Part shown: in pieces, positions 19,020 to 28,385 of the stretch
Layout of the letters: each line of letters opens with the position of its first letter
Numbering within the stretch: the stretch's first letter is position 1
From: Gammaproteobacteria bacterium
GTDB lineage: Bacteria; Pseudomonadota; Gammaproteobacteria; Pseudomonadales; Azotimanducaceae
Reading direction: 5' to 3'
Length of the DNA stretch: 64,000 nucleotides
NCBI GenBank assembly: GCA_009837185.1
Contig: VXUA01000012.1
Coordinates: 1 to 64,000, forward strand
Program-made: the position numbers and the translations under genes
The notes under the pieces: model-generated
The model's input: the letters and a program-made list of their open reading frames with translations, nothing else
Databases searched by the model: none
What the model was told of the DNA's origin: nothing

Positions 19020-19742
19020 GTGTTCGATTCTTCCCCGGAAGTTGCAATTCCGACCTTAAGTTTTGCAGAGCGGACTCGTCGAGTTGTCGATGAAGTCCGC
19101 AACACTGCGCTTCGAGTTGGTCGCGATCCTGTGCAAATCAAGATCCTTGCGGTGAGTAAACAAAAGACCGTCGCTGACATTCGCGCCTTAATGAATCAAG
19201 GCTTTCGCGATTTCGGAGAAAGTTATGTCGCGGAGGCATTGCCTAAATTAGACTCGCTTGCATCCGCGGGGTGCACTTGGCACTACGTTGGAGTTGTTCA
19301 ATCAAACAAAACCAAACGGCTAGCACAACATTTTGACTGGATTCAATCCATTGACCGCGTCCACATTGGTAAGCGGTTGGCTGACGCTCGAGGAGAATTT
19401 TCGACCACTGCATTGAATGTCTGCATACAAGTCAATATAGACGAGGAACCTACGAAAGCGGGTGTATCGATGGACCAAGTTCCTGAATTGGTTGACCAAC
19501 TGCAAGAATTTCCACAGCTTCAGGTACGAGGGTTAATGGCTATACCAAACCCAGATGCTCATCAGGAAACGACAAGAGATTCCTTTCGACAGATGCGAGA
19601 ATTATTTGAAAAATTACAGACTAATACTTCAACACACTGGGATACGTTGTCCATGGGGATGTCAGGAGATTACGTCATTGCAATCGAAGAGGGGGCGACG
19701 ATGATCCGAATTGGGACTGCGCTCTTTGGACCAAGAATTTGA
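19020..19742 (+). CDS. yggS: YggS/PLPBP family pyridoxal-phosphate homeostasis protein
   Basis: A 240-residue PLP-binding protein with alanine-racemase-like barrel that buffers free PLP and affects amino-acid and cofactor balance. The PLP lysine is Lys47 in LAVSKQKT. Other family motifs: DFGESYVAEAL, WHYVGVVQSNKTK (family 'WHfIG.lQsNK'), and LSMGMSGDY followed by IRIGTALFG. It uses a GTG start at 19020, seven bases after the ruvX stop; no ATG is available close by. Its last bases overlap the TTG start of proC by four. YggS-ProC adjacency is widespread and suggests a functional link in proline and PLP metabolism. Confidence 0.94.
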   Translation: MFDSSPEVAIPTLSFAERTRRVVDEVRNTALRVGRDPVQIKILAVSKQKTVADIRALMNQGFRDFGESYVAEALPKLDSLASAGCTWHYVGVVQSNKTKRLAQHFDWIQSIDRVHIGKRLADARGEFSTTALNVCIQVNIDEEPTKAGVSMDQVPELVDQLQEFPQLQVRGLMAIPNPDAHQETTRDSFRQMRELFEKLQTNTSTHWDTLSMGMSGDYVIAIEEGATMIRIGTALFGPRI

Positions 19743-20545
19743 CCTCGCGCGTTGCAGTGTTGGGTTGTGGGCACATGGGATCAGCCATTGCTCATGGAAT
19801 CATGAAGGCAGACATTCTCGACACATCTCTAATCGTCGCAGATCCCAATCTCAATAAATTAGAACAGTTCTCGAAGACAAATACGATCGCCACGAATGAC
19901 AACTCCGTAGCTGTACGAAAGGCGGATATAGTTTTCCTAGTTGTGAAACCTCATGATGTGCAAACAGCTCTAAATGAATGTACGGAACAACTTGACGGAA
20001 AACTCATTATTTCTGTCGCGGCGGGTGTTCCATTAGATCGATTAGAAAAGTGGCTTCCCCCCAATGCACCAGTTGTACGGTGTATGCCGAATACGCCATC
20101 GGTGATTGGTGCCGGAGTCGCTGGAATCTTTGCCAATGCTTATGTCGTTGCAGAGCAGAAAGAGCTCGTAACCAAGATAATGCAGTCATTCGGAAAAGTG
20201 GTTTGGCTCTCGTCAGAGGACCAATTGCATGCTGTCACCGCGCTTTCAGGAAGCGGGCCAGCGTACTTTTTTTACATAATGGAAGCAATGATACAAGCAG
20301 GGTGTAATTTAGCGCTCGATCGTGCCACAGCTGAACAACTCGTCGTCGAAACGGCATACGGCGCGGCTAATATGGTGCGGGAAACAAAGCAAGCACCACA
20401 AACATTGAAGGAACAAGCAGAGACCCCCGGAGGAACTACAATAGCCGCCATGAATTCGCTCGACAATGAAAACGTCCAGGCTTCGATCGCTACAGCGATT
20501 GAAAAAGCTTGCGCTCGGTCTGTCAAAATCACCGAAGAGTTTTAG
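19739..20545 (+). CDS. proC: Pyrroline-5-carboxylate reductase
   Basis: Catalyses the NAD(P)H-dependent last step of proline synthesis. The 268-residue protein has the N-terminal Rossmann motif GCGHMGSAIAHG (residues about 8-19), the middle motif CMPNTPSVIGAGV, and the C-terminal family signature ALSGSGPAYFF followed by ETPGGTTIAAM. Length matches the family (about 270). Start is TTG at 19739, overlapping the yggS stop in TTGA, which implies coupling; no other start lies before the Rossmann glycine loop. Confidence 0.95.
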   Translation: MTSRVAVLGCGHMGSAIAHGIMKADILDTSLIVADPNLNKLEQFSKTNTIATNDNSVAVRKADIVFLVVKPHDVQTALNECTEQLDGKLIISVAAGVPLDRLEKWLPPNAPVVRCMPNTPSVIGAGVAGIFANAYVVAEQKELVTKIMQSFGKVVWLSSEDQLHAVTALSGSGPAYFFYIMEAMIQAGCNLALDRATAEQLVVETAYGAANMVRETKQAPQTLKEQAETPGGTTIAAMNSLDNENVQASIATAIEKACARSVKITEEF

Positions 20546-20550
20546 TCGCC

Positions 20551-21081
20551 GTGACCGTTATTCTTATTCTCATAGTCGTCTTGAGATTGTTCGGCATTCT
20601 GTGCTTGCTCAGATTCTTGTTCCAACTGGCCGGCGCTAATATGTACAACCCGCTTGTGCAAGGGTTTGCGAGAGTCACCAATCCGATTTTGCAACCGCTA
20701 CGCCGTTTTTTGCCCAAGCACCGTCTCATCGATTTCAGTTCTGGACTTGTTGTTCTAATAACCTTCTTCATTGTCCGCTACCTGAGTAACCCAGACTTGG
20801 TTAAAGCCGGACAGTTCCATTTACTTCTCGTTAGTAGCTTTGTAATGGCGATCAAATACGTATGCTGGATATTCATCGGGTCCATTCTGTTGACTGTGAT
20901 CATGAGTTGGGTCGCGCCGAACGTGTACTCGCCAGCAACCGAACTCGCCCGGGTATTAACGGAACCTGTCTTAAGACCTCTTCGAAAGGTATTACCAGCT
21001 GCGGCGGGGTTTGACTTTTCTCCTATGCTCGCTATGGTGGGACTGTCTTTCATACTGTTTTTATTGCGCCCGTATTTGTGA
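20551..21081 (+). CDS. yggT: YggT family integral membrane protein
   Basis: A 176-residue inner-membrane protein with two copies of the YGGT repeat. Each has a hydrophobic helix pair followed by a P-I-L-x-P-L-R or P-V-L-R-P-L-R motif (TNPILQPLRRFLP, and TEPVLRPLRKVLP about a hundred residues later). Family members affect membrane-protein placement and osmotic tolerance, but a precise role is not agreed. I prefer the GTG at 20551, five bases after proC, giving a start within helix one; an upstream TTG at 20509 would overlap proC by 37 bases. Gene order proC-yggT is conserved in proteobacteria. Confidence 0.9.
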   Translation: MTVILILIVVLRLFGILCLLRFLFQLAGANMYNPLVQGFARVTNPILQPLRRFLPKHRLIDFSSGLVVLITFFIVRYLSNPDLVKAGQFHLLLVSSFVMAIKYVCWIFIGSILLTVIMSWVAPNVYSPATELARVLTEPVLRPLRKVLPAAAGFDFSPMLAMVGLSFILFLLRPYL

Positions 21082-21094
21082 AACAAGTAGCTTA

Positions 21095-21736
21095 ATGTCA
21101 AATCGCATCCAAACAGATGAAAAGTCTAGGGTTGTAATCGCTACTCACAACCAGCACAAGTTTCTGGAGCTGCAATCTACATTGAGCGAATTACCTTTTG
21201 AATTTCTACCATTGACCAACTGGTCACAAGCGGCAGTGTCGGAAACTGGGAAGACATTCGTAGAAAATGCGGTGATAAAAGCTCGATACGCTAGCCAGCG
21301 TGCCGGAGTTCCTGCGATCGCGGATGATTCTGGACTAATTGTTGACGTGCTAAATGGCAATCCTGGGGTTCATTCGAGCCGCTACGCAGGCGAGTACGCC
21401 ACGGACGAGGAAAACAACAACCTGCTACTAGAACGAGTCAAGGCGAAAAGAAACGCCGACGAACCTGTGAAAGCCAGCTTTGTCGCCATTCTGGTCTACT
21501 TGGAGCATGCTGATGATGCGAGACCAATTATTGCAGAGGGTAGTTGGCAAGGCTCGATCATCGAAAGCCCTCGCGGTGATAGCGGTTTCGGATACGACCC
21601 GCTGTTTCTTCCTCTTGACTCAGCCCTCACTGTTGCCGAACTCAGTCCAAGCGTCAAGAATCGGGATAGTCATCGGGCCAAAGCCGCTAGGAATCTCGTG
21701 CACCTGCTCTCCGACCGATTAAAAGATCGCTCCTAG
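21095..21736 (+). CDS. rdgB: RdgB/HAM1 family non-canonical purine NTP pyrophosphatase
   Basis: Hydrolyses dITP, XTP and related damaged nucleotides to monophosphates, keeping them out of DNA and RNA. Motifs: ATHNQHKFLEL near the N-terminus (substrate-binding loop), ENAVIKARYA, ADDSGLIVDVLNGNPGVHSSRYAG (metal-binding DDSG), GDSGFGYDPLF, and AELSP-x-x-KNRDSHR. I place the start at ATG 21095 (213 residues); an upstream in-frame start at 21011 lies inside yggT and adds unlike residues. Fourth member of the housekeeping run and probably cotranscribed. Confidence 0.93.
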   Translation: MSNRIQTDEKSRVVIATHNQHKFLELQSTLSELPFEFLPLTNWSQAAVSETGKTFVENAVIKARYASQRAGVPAIADDSGLIVDVLNGNPGVHSSRYAGEYATDEENNNLLLERVKAKRNADEPVKASFVAILVYLEHADDARPIIAEGSWQGSIIESPRGDSGFGYDPLFLPLDSALTVAELSPSVKNRDSHRAKAARNLVHLLSDRLKDRS

Positions 21737-21815
21737 ACATCGCCCAGAAGTCTTCAGCCCGCTACACAGGAAATCGATTCGCTACTGTAAGACCTCAACA
21801 TGGTCTCTACCGTAA

Positions 21816-22910
21816 ATGAGCGGGCTATACATACACATTCCTTGGTGCATTAAGAAGTGTCCTTATTGTGACTTTAATTCGCACGAGAAGGACTCCGGCT
21901 TTGACGAGAAACGATACGTCGCCCGCCTAATTGAAGATTTCGAAGAAGAGCTGCAACGCGGCACCGATCCGATCGCTACGGTGTACTTCGGTGGCGGTAC
22001 TCCCAGCTTGTTTGCGCCACAATCTTTTGCCAAAATTCTTGCTCGCCCCGAACTTGCTAATGTAACAGAAGTTACCATGGAAGCTAATCCTGGTACGCTT
22101 GAACACCGTGATTTCAACGAATATCGAGATGCAGGTATCAATCGTTTGTCCTTGGGTATTCAATCTTTCAACGACAAGTATTTACCCGTGTTAGGACGAA
22201 TTCACGATGCGAAAGAGGCGCAAACTGCTTGCCTGCGAGCTCTGGAAGCTGGCTTTTCAAGTGTCAATTTAGACTTGATGTATGGGCTTCCTGAGCAATC
22301 AATCGAAGACGCGCTACACGACTTGAAAACCGCAATCGCGCTCCAACCCCAACACATTTCTTGGTATGAACTGACCTTGGAACCGAATACGGTGTTCGGT
22401 AAACATCCTCCAAAGCTACCACCACTCAACGATCGAATTGAGCTGAGTACTCGAGGAGTTGAATTGCTCACCGAATCGGGTTATCAGCGTTATGAAGTAT
22501 CAGCTTATGCAAAGGATCGGCACATTTGCGCTCACAACCACAACTATTGGACTTTCGGCAGTTACATTGGTATAGGAGCTGGTGCCCACGGCAAGATAAG
22601 GCGCGATGAGAAATTTCTCAGAACTAGAAAACCGAAAATGCCAAGTTCTTATTTGAACGGCGTGGATGGTACAGCAACGGTAATCGAACGCGATGAGCTA
22701 CCGGTGGAGTATATGATGAATGCTCTACGCCTCACTACAGGAGTCCCCGACGCAAGTTTTACCGACCAAACCGAATTACCTCTCAGTCTAATCGAACCAC
22801 AACTGCAAAGGCTACGCTCTTGGGGACTGATGGAAAAAGGAAGGATTCAGCTGACTCCTTTGGGATATTCACAGCTCGACAGTGTCGTTGCACAATTTCT
22901 GACACACTAA
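21816..22910 (+). CDS. hemW: HemW radical-SAM haem chaperone
   Basis: A 364-residue radical-SAM protein. The cluster motif C-x3-C-x2-C appears as WCIKKCPYC (Cys11, Cys15, Cys18), followed by FGGGTPS, MEANPGT and RLSLGIQSF. HemW is related to oxygen-independent coproporphyrinogen dehydrogenase HemN but acts as a haem chaperone; the short length, the start within a few residues of the cluster motif, and the rdgB neighbour are typical for HemW rather than HemN. ATG at 21816; 79 bases separate it from rdgB. The HNxxYW motif (HNHNYW) of the HemW C-terminal part is present near residue 245. Confidence 0.93.
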   Translation: MSGLYIHIPWCIKKCPYCDFNSHEKDSGFDEKRYVARLIEDFEEELQRGTDPIATVYFGGGTPSLFAPQSFAKILARPELANVTEVTMEANPGTLEHRDFNEYRDAGINRLSLGIQSFNDKYLPVLGRIHDAKEAQTACLRALEAGFSSVNLDLMYGLPEQSIEDALHDLKTAIALQPQHISWYELTLEPNTVFGKHPPKLPPLNDRIELSTRGVELLTESGYQRYEVSAYAKDRHICAHNHNYWTFGSYIGIGAGAHGKIRRDEKFLRTRKPKMPSSYLNGVDGTATVIERDELPVEYMMNALRLTTGVPDASFTDQTELPLSLIEPQLQRLRSWGLMEKGRIQLTPLGYSQLDSVVAQFLTH

Positions 22911-23065
22911 CGAAACTCAAACAGTCCCGCGGAGGCTCGTGAAAGCTCGCAAATCGTCCGTCCGGCACTGGTTACAATTTAAGGATTACTGAACAATGTC
23001 GTGAACCGCGTGCAAGTCTTGAAAGATAGACCACAACGTGGAATTCACGCAGAGGGGAAGAACCG

Positions 23066-24589
23066 ATGTATCAACGAGAACTCACACAGAGCACCGCAAC
23101 AGCAACTATAGGCCATTTCATTGGTGGTAAGGTAATACACCGTTCAGGTCGCACCTTACCAATCGAAGACCCAGCGACTGGCAGTACAATCCGAGTCGCG
23201 GAACTGGCGGACAGCGACACTGTGGATGAAGCGGTCAATATCGCGCAACAAGCCTTTCCAGAGTGGCGAGAGACCACTCCTTTGAAACGCGCTCGCGTTA
23301 TGTTCAAGTTTAAGCAGCTCTTGGAAGACAATGCAGATGAAATCTGCAAACTCATCACTCAAGAACACGGTAAAACTTTAGAAGACGCAAGAGGAGAATT
23401 GCAACGTGGTATCGAAGTTGTTGAATATGCCTGTGGAATCCCTGAACTTCTTAAAGGTGTGCACACCCCGAGCGTAGGTACGAATATCGACAGCTGGTCT
23501 CAATTTCAACCTCTTGGCGTCTCGGCAGGAATCACCCCATTTAATTTCCCAGCGATGGTGCCAATGTGGATGTATCCCATTGCTATTGCTTGCGGAAACG
23601 CATTCGTATTGAAACCTTCCGAACTTGATCCTTCGGCTTCGATGTTTTGCGCGAACTTACTTTTAGACGCAGGTCTACCCGACGGCGTGTTCAACATCGT
23701 TAACGGGGACCGCGAAGCAGTGGATGCGCTACTAGCGAACCCAATCGTTCAAAGTATTAGCTTTGTCGGTTCAACCCCAGTCGCGGAACACGTGTATGTG
23801 ACAGGTACCAAAAATGGCAAACGTGTCCAAGCTCTGGGTGGCGCGAAGAACCATGCCATTGTCATGCCCGATGCGGATATGGATCAAGCAGCTAATGCTA
23901 CTCTAGGTGCTGCTTACGGTTCGTGCGGTGAAAGATGCATGGCGATTTCCGTCGTCGTATGTGTAGGAGAAGAAACGGCATCTGAGTTCATCTCCAATCT
24001 TCAACAAGGTTTAAATAACTTGACCGTAGACAGCGGGTTTAGTTCTGACAGCGATATGGGTCCTCTCATCTCTGAAAGACACTTAAACCGAGTACGAGAT
24101 TACATAGAAATTGGAGTTGAAGAAGGTGCTGAATTAGTCGTGGATGGGCGTAATCTCACAGTTAGCGGGCACGAAAACGGACACTTCTTGGGACCGTGTT
24201 TATTCGACCGCGTTAGTCCAAAAATGCGTATTTACCAAGACGAAATTTTCGGACCTGTTCTATGTGTCGTGCGTGCGCAAACGCAAGAAGAAGCAATGGC
24301 CATAGTCGACGAACATCCGTACGGGAACGGCACGTGTATCTTTACCCGTGATGGCGAAGCGGCCCGCTTTTTTGCCGAAAATATCAAAGTTGGAATGGTG
24401 GGGATCAACGTTCCTTTGCCCGTTCCTGCTGCGGTTCATAGCTTTGGTGGCTGGAAGCGATCGTTATTCGGAGATCTCTACGCCTACGGACCCGACGCAG
24501 TTCGGTTCTACACTCGGCGTAAGACGATCACCGAACGATGGCCGTCGGGCGGAGTGCGAGAGCAAGCGCGCTTTTCATTCCCAAGCTAG
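23066..24589 (+). CDS. mmsA: CoA-acylating methylmalonate-semialdehyde dehydrogenase
   Basis: A 507-residue aldehyde dehydrogenase that oxidises methylmalonate semialdehyde to propionyl-CoA, and malonate semialdehyde to acetyl-CoA, with NAD and CoA (valine, beta-alanine and inositol breakdown). Family marks: SFVGSTPVAEHVY, QALGGAKNHAIVMPDAD, and the active site GSCGERCMA with catalytic Cys291. PFNFPAMVPMWM near 155-166 is characteristic of the MmsA/IolA branch. Start ATG 23066 has GAGGGG upstream. It stands alone here; the class III aminotransferase at 31871-33262 could supply malonate semialdehyde from beta-alanine, but the two are 7 kb apart. Confidence 0.93.
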   Translation: MYQRELTQSTATATIGHFIGGKVIHRSGRTLPIEDPATGSTIRVAELADSDTVDEAVNIAQQAFPEWRETTPLKRARVMFKFKQLLEDNADEICKLITQEHGKTLEDARGELQRGIEVVEYACGIPELLKGVHTPSVGTNIDSWSQFQPLGVSAGITPFNFPAMVPMWMYPIAIACGNAFVLKPSELDPSASMFCANLLLDAGLPDGVFNIVNGDREAVDALLANPIVQSISFVGSTPVAEHVYVTGTKNGKRVQALGGAKNHAIVMPDADMDQAANATLGAAYGSCGERCMAISVVVCVGEETASEFISNLQQGLNNLTVDSGFSSDSDMGPLISERHLNRVRDYIEIGVEEGAELVVDGRNLTVSGHENGHFLGPCLFDRVSPKMRIYQDEIFGPVLCVVRAQTQEEAMAIVDEHPYGNGTCIFTRDGEAARFFAENIKVGMVGINVPLPVPAAVHSFGGWKRSLFGDLYAYGPDAVRFYTRRKTITERWPSGGVREQARFSFPS

Positions 24590-24626
24590 AAAGTAATCTA
24601 GAAACTGAGACTTTGACTTAGTCAAT

Positions 24627-25316
24627 ATGCGAGTCGCGAACGCTGCAACGAGCATTGAGTCCTCAGATCTTTATGCAATGTATCGCGAGCGACATGAGGA
24701 ACTCTCGTCTGACAATCAGCTGAGATTACGACGCTGCCTAAGTTGGCTAGAAAAAGCTGCAAATGAACACGCGGCAGAAGACTTTGACACCTCGTTCATT
24801 TTTCATTGGGTTGCGTTCAATTCGATGTACGCGACATCCGAGACCGAGAACCAACCCGCGTTGTTCAAAGATTACCTCGAGAAGATTACTAGGTTAGACT
24901 ACAACCAATCTATCCGCAACACACTACAGCCAATTTACGGTCCGAACATCTCGCCTTTACTCCATACGCGATACGTGTACGGTATTTATTGGAAATACGA
25001 CCTTGATCAGGACACGAGGAATCAAACGGATGCCGCGTGGGAGGAGAAACGCAAAAACGTGACCAAGACTATTTCAATAGGGTTGACCGCCAATGGTGAT
25101 ATAAACCACGCGTTAAACTGTATTTTTGATCTACTCTACGTGCTTCGAAACCAACTCATCCACGGACTTGCGACCTACAAAGGATCTGTGAATCGCGATC
25201 AAGTCCGCAATGGTTCAATGATATTAGCGAAAGCCGTTCCATGTTTTGCCGTGCTCATGTTGGGCTATCCCGATCAAGATTGGGGACAATCACCTTATCC
25301 ACCGATCAACCGGTAG
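24627..25316 (+). CDS. HEPN-like protein of unknown role
   Basis: A 229-residue alpha-helical, probably cytoplasmic protein. The C-terminal half carries RNQLIHG at 174-180, which matches the R-x4-6-H signature of HEPN domains (often RNases in toxin, defence and RNA-processing systems). The N-terminal part has WLEKAANEH and FIFHWVAFNSMY, a pattern seen in HEPN-like helical bundles described as 'Apea-like' or unnamed. No partner antitoxin is adjacent: upstream is mmsA (37 bases) and downstream a convergent barrel gene. No ribosome binding site is evident. RNase activity is a family-level inference, not shown by the sequence. Confidence 0.6.
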   Translation: MRVANAATSIESSDLYAMYRERHEELSSDNQLRLRRCLSWLEKAANEHAAEDFDTSFIFHWVAFNSMYATSETENQPALFKDYLEKITRLDYNQSIRNTLQPIYGPNISPLLHTRYVYGIYWKYDLDQDTRNQTDAAWEEKRKNVTKTISIGLTANGDINHALNCIFDLLYVLRNQLIHGLATYKGSVNRDQVRNGSMILAKAVPCFAVLMLGYPDQDWGQSPYPPINR

Positions 25317-25398
25317 TCATCGCCTATACCACGGCCATCAATTGAGATCACTTAAGCGCAGTGGTGTTTCCAAGAACTCTCAAGCGAGAGAGATTGTG

Positions 25399-26295
25399 TT
25401 AGAGCGAATATAGCAACGACAATCGCAGGCTGAGCCCTCGAAGTTTCGCTTCCGTCCGCCCTAGATCGAGCGGCAACGGACCGCGAGCAAAGTTTCTCCA
25501 TGTGACTACACCTTCACCGAGACCGGTTCGAAGTCTACTCCGATCCATAAATCGCACACCCAAATCTAACTTGGTGCGCGTACTCAATTCCATAGTCACT
25601 CCGACGGACACCAACCACGTGAGACTCGTTTCGCTAGCACCGGGTACTGTAGTAGTGGTTACCGGAAACGTCATTGTCGTCGTCCCAATTCGATTGCGCG
25701 AATACCCAAATCCAGCACCGATATAGGGCATTGCGTTCCTCGGACCTGGTAAGCTCAGATTCGGAAAGTCAAGATAACCAACAAAGGATGTAGCGAACGT
25801 GGATAACTCCGCCACGACTGATTGCTGCGATCCCGTGGCAAGAAAATTGGTGTTTCCGTTGAAAACGGCAGAAGTCTGGTAGTCGAGTAAGAACTCAACG
25901 CGTAGGTTGCTAAGAGTCGATAGACCCAATCCGATTTCAATCGATTGAAACCGGTCGAAGCTCCCCTTCGACCTATACGGAAAGCCATCGCCCCCGGTGC
26001 CGCACCCGTACAACGCTGCGGGCGTACCACTAGGACAATAGGTGTCCATAAAGACTGTGTCGTCAAAGCACTCGTGAGCCGCTCCGCCACGAAAATAAAA
26101 GTCTCCGGATATAGCTGAGCTCGTCGCACAAAGGGAACCAGAAACAAGAACGAAAGCCAAAACCCTGCTCAAATCTATCGATTTTCCTAATGGATTCACC
26201 ACGACGTGGAGAGATAGGGATTTTTTGAATACTTGGAGCTGTTCACGAATTGAGCACAGCCAAGTTCTTATGCGCGCGTTAGTGCGGTCATCCAT
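25399..26295 (-). CDS. Outer-membrane beta-barrel protein
   Basis: A 298-residue protein. A hydrophobic signal-like stretch occurs at about 42-62 (LSRVLAFVLVSGSLCATSSA), so either the leader is unusually long or translation starts further in, at a GTG or TTG near the segment HVVVNPLG. The rest alternates strands and turns: FYFRGGAAHE, FQSIEIGLGLS, NLRVEFLLDYQ, AMPYIGAGFGYSRN, RTKLDLGVRFMD, and a final strand LSLRLSLLYSL. A Cys-rich loop with four cysteines follows the first strand. Upstream of ATG 26295 lies AGGAGG thirteen bases away and AAGGA directly adjacent. It resembles the barrel protein at 13102-14013 in general architecture only. Function unknown. Confidence 0.65.
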   Translation of the reverse strand: MDDRTNARIRTWLCSIREQLQVFKKSLSLHVVVNPLGKSIDLSRVLAFVLVSGSLCATSSAISGDFYFRGGAAHECFDDTVFMDTYCPSGTPAALYGCGTGGDGFPYRSKGSFDRFQSIEIGLGLSTLSNLRVEFLLDYQTSAVFNGNTNFLATGSQQSVVAELSTFATSFVGYLDFPNLSLPGPRNAMPYIGAGFGYSRNRIGTTTMTFPVTTTTVPGASETSLTWLVSVGVTMELSTRTKLDLGVRFMDRSRLRTGLGEGVVTWRNFARGPLPLDLGRTEAKLRGLSLRLSLLYSL

Positions 26296-26500
26296 GTCCT
26301 TTTATAAACCTCCTGTCAAAACCAACATGATAAGCAAAGACTTGACATAGTCCGTGTCGCTCTGTAATAGTTAGAACACTGCGTCATTCTTGACCAATTG
26401 CCATTCGTGAGTGTTTTCCGATTGTTAAACGATAAACGACTGTGTGTTGTATGTGCAAGACAGTGCTATTTTCTTATAATTGTAGGTAATTCAACTTAAT

Positions 26501-27679
26501 ATGATAAATAACCTACAAACTATACCAGCACTCGTACCACGGACGAACCTATTGCAATGTATTCAACAAGAACTGGATATCTTCCCTGTAGTCGTAGTAC
26601 TTGGGGCTCGACAAGTTGGTAAAACCACACTCGCTCGCCAAGTCGCTTCGCAGACTACGGATTCAACTACGCTATTTGACTTAGAATCGCAGAAAGCTCA
26701 AAGGGCTCTATCCTCCGCACCAGAATTTGTACTTAGGAATAGTACAGGGCTAGTGATCATCGATGACGTTCGAAGGCAACCAGAACTCTTAGCTATTCTG
26801 AAACGCATAGGTGAGGACCCAAATCGACAAGTTCGACTCCTCCTATTCGGTAGTACTTCTCCCGATTTAATACACGGAGTGTCTGAATCGCTCTCTCGAA
26901 CGGTTCGATTTATCGACGCGAGCGGTTTCTCGTTGGATGAAATCGGGTATAACAACCAAAATAGATTGTGGTTCCGTGGAGGATTCCCTCGTAGTTACCT
27001 GTCCAAAGATGACGACGCTGCCCGTCGTTGGCTGGATTCTTACTTACGATCGTTCTTGGAACGCGACGTCTTGTCCATAGATCCACGAGCTAGTCCTGCT
27101 TTGGTGGAACGTTTCATAGTGATGCTTGCCTATCGCCACGGATACACTTGGAACGCATCCGAAATTGGTGGCTCGTTGGGAATTCGGGATCGAATAGTCA
27201 ATCGTTTTCGAGACGTTCTGTTAGGCTCATTGATGATTCGCTCGCTTCCAGCTTGGTTAGACATTCTTGGAAAGCGGTTAATTAAGAGTCCAAAGATATA
27301 TCTCCGCGATAGTGGAATCCACCACTATCTCTTGGGTCTGACTAGCTTTTCTGAACTCTCGGCGCATCCTAGTTTCGGCGCGAGCTGGGAAGGATTTGCG
27401 CTCGAGCAAACTTTAGCTGCACACGGTGCTCACGAATCTTATTTTTATCGCACTCAGCGTGGAACCGAACTTGACCTGTTACTACTTCGCGATGGTAAGC
27501 GTTGGGGCTTCGAGTTTAAGTGTGTGGATAAGCCTCGAACTTCGAAATCTATGCACATCGCCATCGGAGATTTAGATCTTGAACACCTTTGGGTGATTTA
27601 TCCGGGCACGCAATCCTATCCCCTTACTGAGTTAATCACCGCTCTCCCTTTGCGGCAAGTAAGTTCTTTAGCCTTCTAA
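26501..27679 (+). CDS. AAA ATPase of the AAA_14/DUF4143 family
   Basis: A 392-residue cytoplasmic ATPase. Walker A is GARQVGKTT with Lys41. The family's FDLE motif and the sensor region LLLFGS (family LLTGS) are present, and the C-terminal DUF4143 part shows RGGFPRSYL, SYLRSFLERDV and a restriction-nuclease-like end (GTELDLLL near 322-329, then EFK). The Walker B stretch reads LVIIDDVRRQPELL where the family usually has DEIQ, so the catalytic Glu may be replaced by Asp. Such proteins are widespread and of unknown function, sometimes considered mobile or defence-associated. The stop overlaps by four bases with the stop end of convergent trmB. Confidence 0.8.
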   Translation: MINNLQTIPALVPRTNLLQCIQQELDIFPVVVVLGARQVGKTTLARQVASQTTDSTTLFDLESQKAQRALSSAPEFVLRNSTGLVIIDDVRRQPELLAILKRIGEDPNRQVRLLLFGSTSPDLIHGVSESLSRTVRFIDASGFSLDEIGYNNQNRLWFRGGFPRSYLSKDDDAARRWLDSYLRSFLERDVLSIDPRASPALVERFIVMLAYRHGYTWNASEIGGSLGIRDRIVNRFRDVLLGSLMIRSLPAWLDILGKRLIKSPKIYLRDSGIHHYLLGLTSFSELSAHPSFGASWEGFALEQTLAAHGAHESYFYRTQRGTELDLLLLRDGKRWGFEFKCVDKPRTSKSMHIAIGDLDLEHLWVIYPGTQSYPLTELITALPLRQVSSLAF

Positions 27680-28359
27680 AGTTTCGCTTTTTGAGCTTCA
27701 GTACGATCCTGCTTGTACGCGAAATCCCAAATCGACACTCCGGCCGCTAGTGCTTTTTGTCGATATCGAGATTGGGGGATCGGTTCTATCTGATCAATGT
27801 CAATTCTGTAGAACAAATCAATCATAGTATTTTGAATTTGCTTAGCGTAGTCTCCCGCATCTGTAGCGATATAAACAATACCACTAGCTGATATTTTGCG
27901 ATGTGCGAGCGCAGCAAATTCCGCATTAACCAATCTTCGTCGATGGTGTCTCTGTTTCGGCCACGGATCAGGAAACAAAACATATAGAAGATCGATCCTG
28001 TGATCCGGAATCAGTGCTAGTACGGTCGTCGCTTCGTCCTCAACTATTCGTACATTTCTCAGTTCCGCGCGCTCACATCGATTGACGAGAGCACCGATAC
28101 CTGGCCGATAGACGTCAATCCCTAAACATTGCCAGGTTGGATTTTGTGTAGCTATTTGTGCAATTACTTCGCCATTGCCGAAACCAATTTCGACAAAAAC
28201 TATTTCTGTTTCTGCCGTGAAAAACTCTCGAATATCCTTTGGTGCTAAACGATATTCGGGTAGGTTCGCGTATCCTTGAGCTTGTGCTTTCGACATGCGC
28301 GAGCTACGTCGAACATAAAGTTGTCGTTGGTTGTAGGTGTGAGTGGAATCGGATTCCAC
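27676..28359 (-). CDS. trmB: tRNA (guanine-N7-)-methyltransferase
   Basis: SAM-dependent enzyme that forms m7G46 in the tRNA variable loop. The 227-residue protein has the SAM-binding motif VEIGFGNGE near 75-83, LGIDVYRPG, and the family signature FPDPWPKQRHHRRRLV near 150-165, followed by A-T-D-A-G-D-Y. Length matches the family. Twenty-six bases separate it from rpoH upstream on the same strand, so cotranscription with rpoH is possible. Its 3' end overlaps that of the convergent ATPase gene. Confidence 0.94.
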   Translation of the reverse strand: MESDSTHTYNQRQLYVRRSSRMSKAQAQGYANLPEYRLAPKDIREFFTAETEIVFVEIGFGNGEVIAQIATQNPTWQCLGIDVYRPGIGALVNRCERAELRNVRIVEDEATTVLALIPDHRIDLLYVLFPDPWPKQRHHRRRLVNAEFAALAHRKISASGIVYIATDAGDYAKQIQNTMIDLFYRIDIDQIEPIPQSRYRQKALAAGVSIWDFAYKQDRTEAQKAKL

Positions 28360-28385
28360 TGCTGATGGTACTTCGCGCGAGTGAA

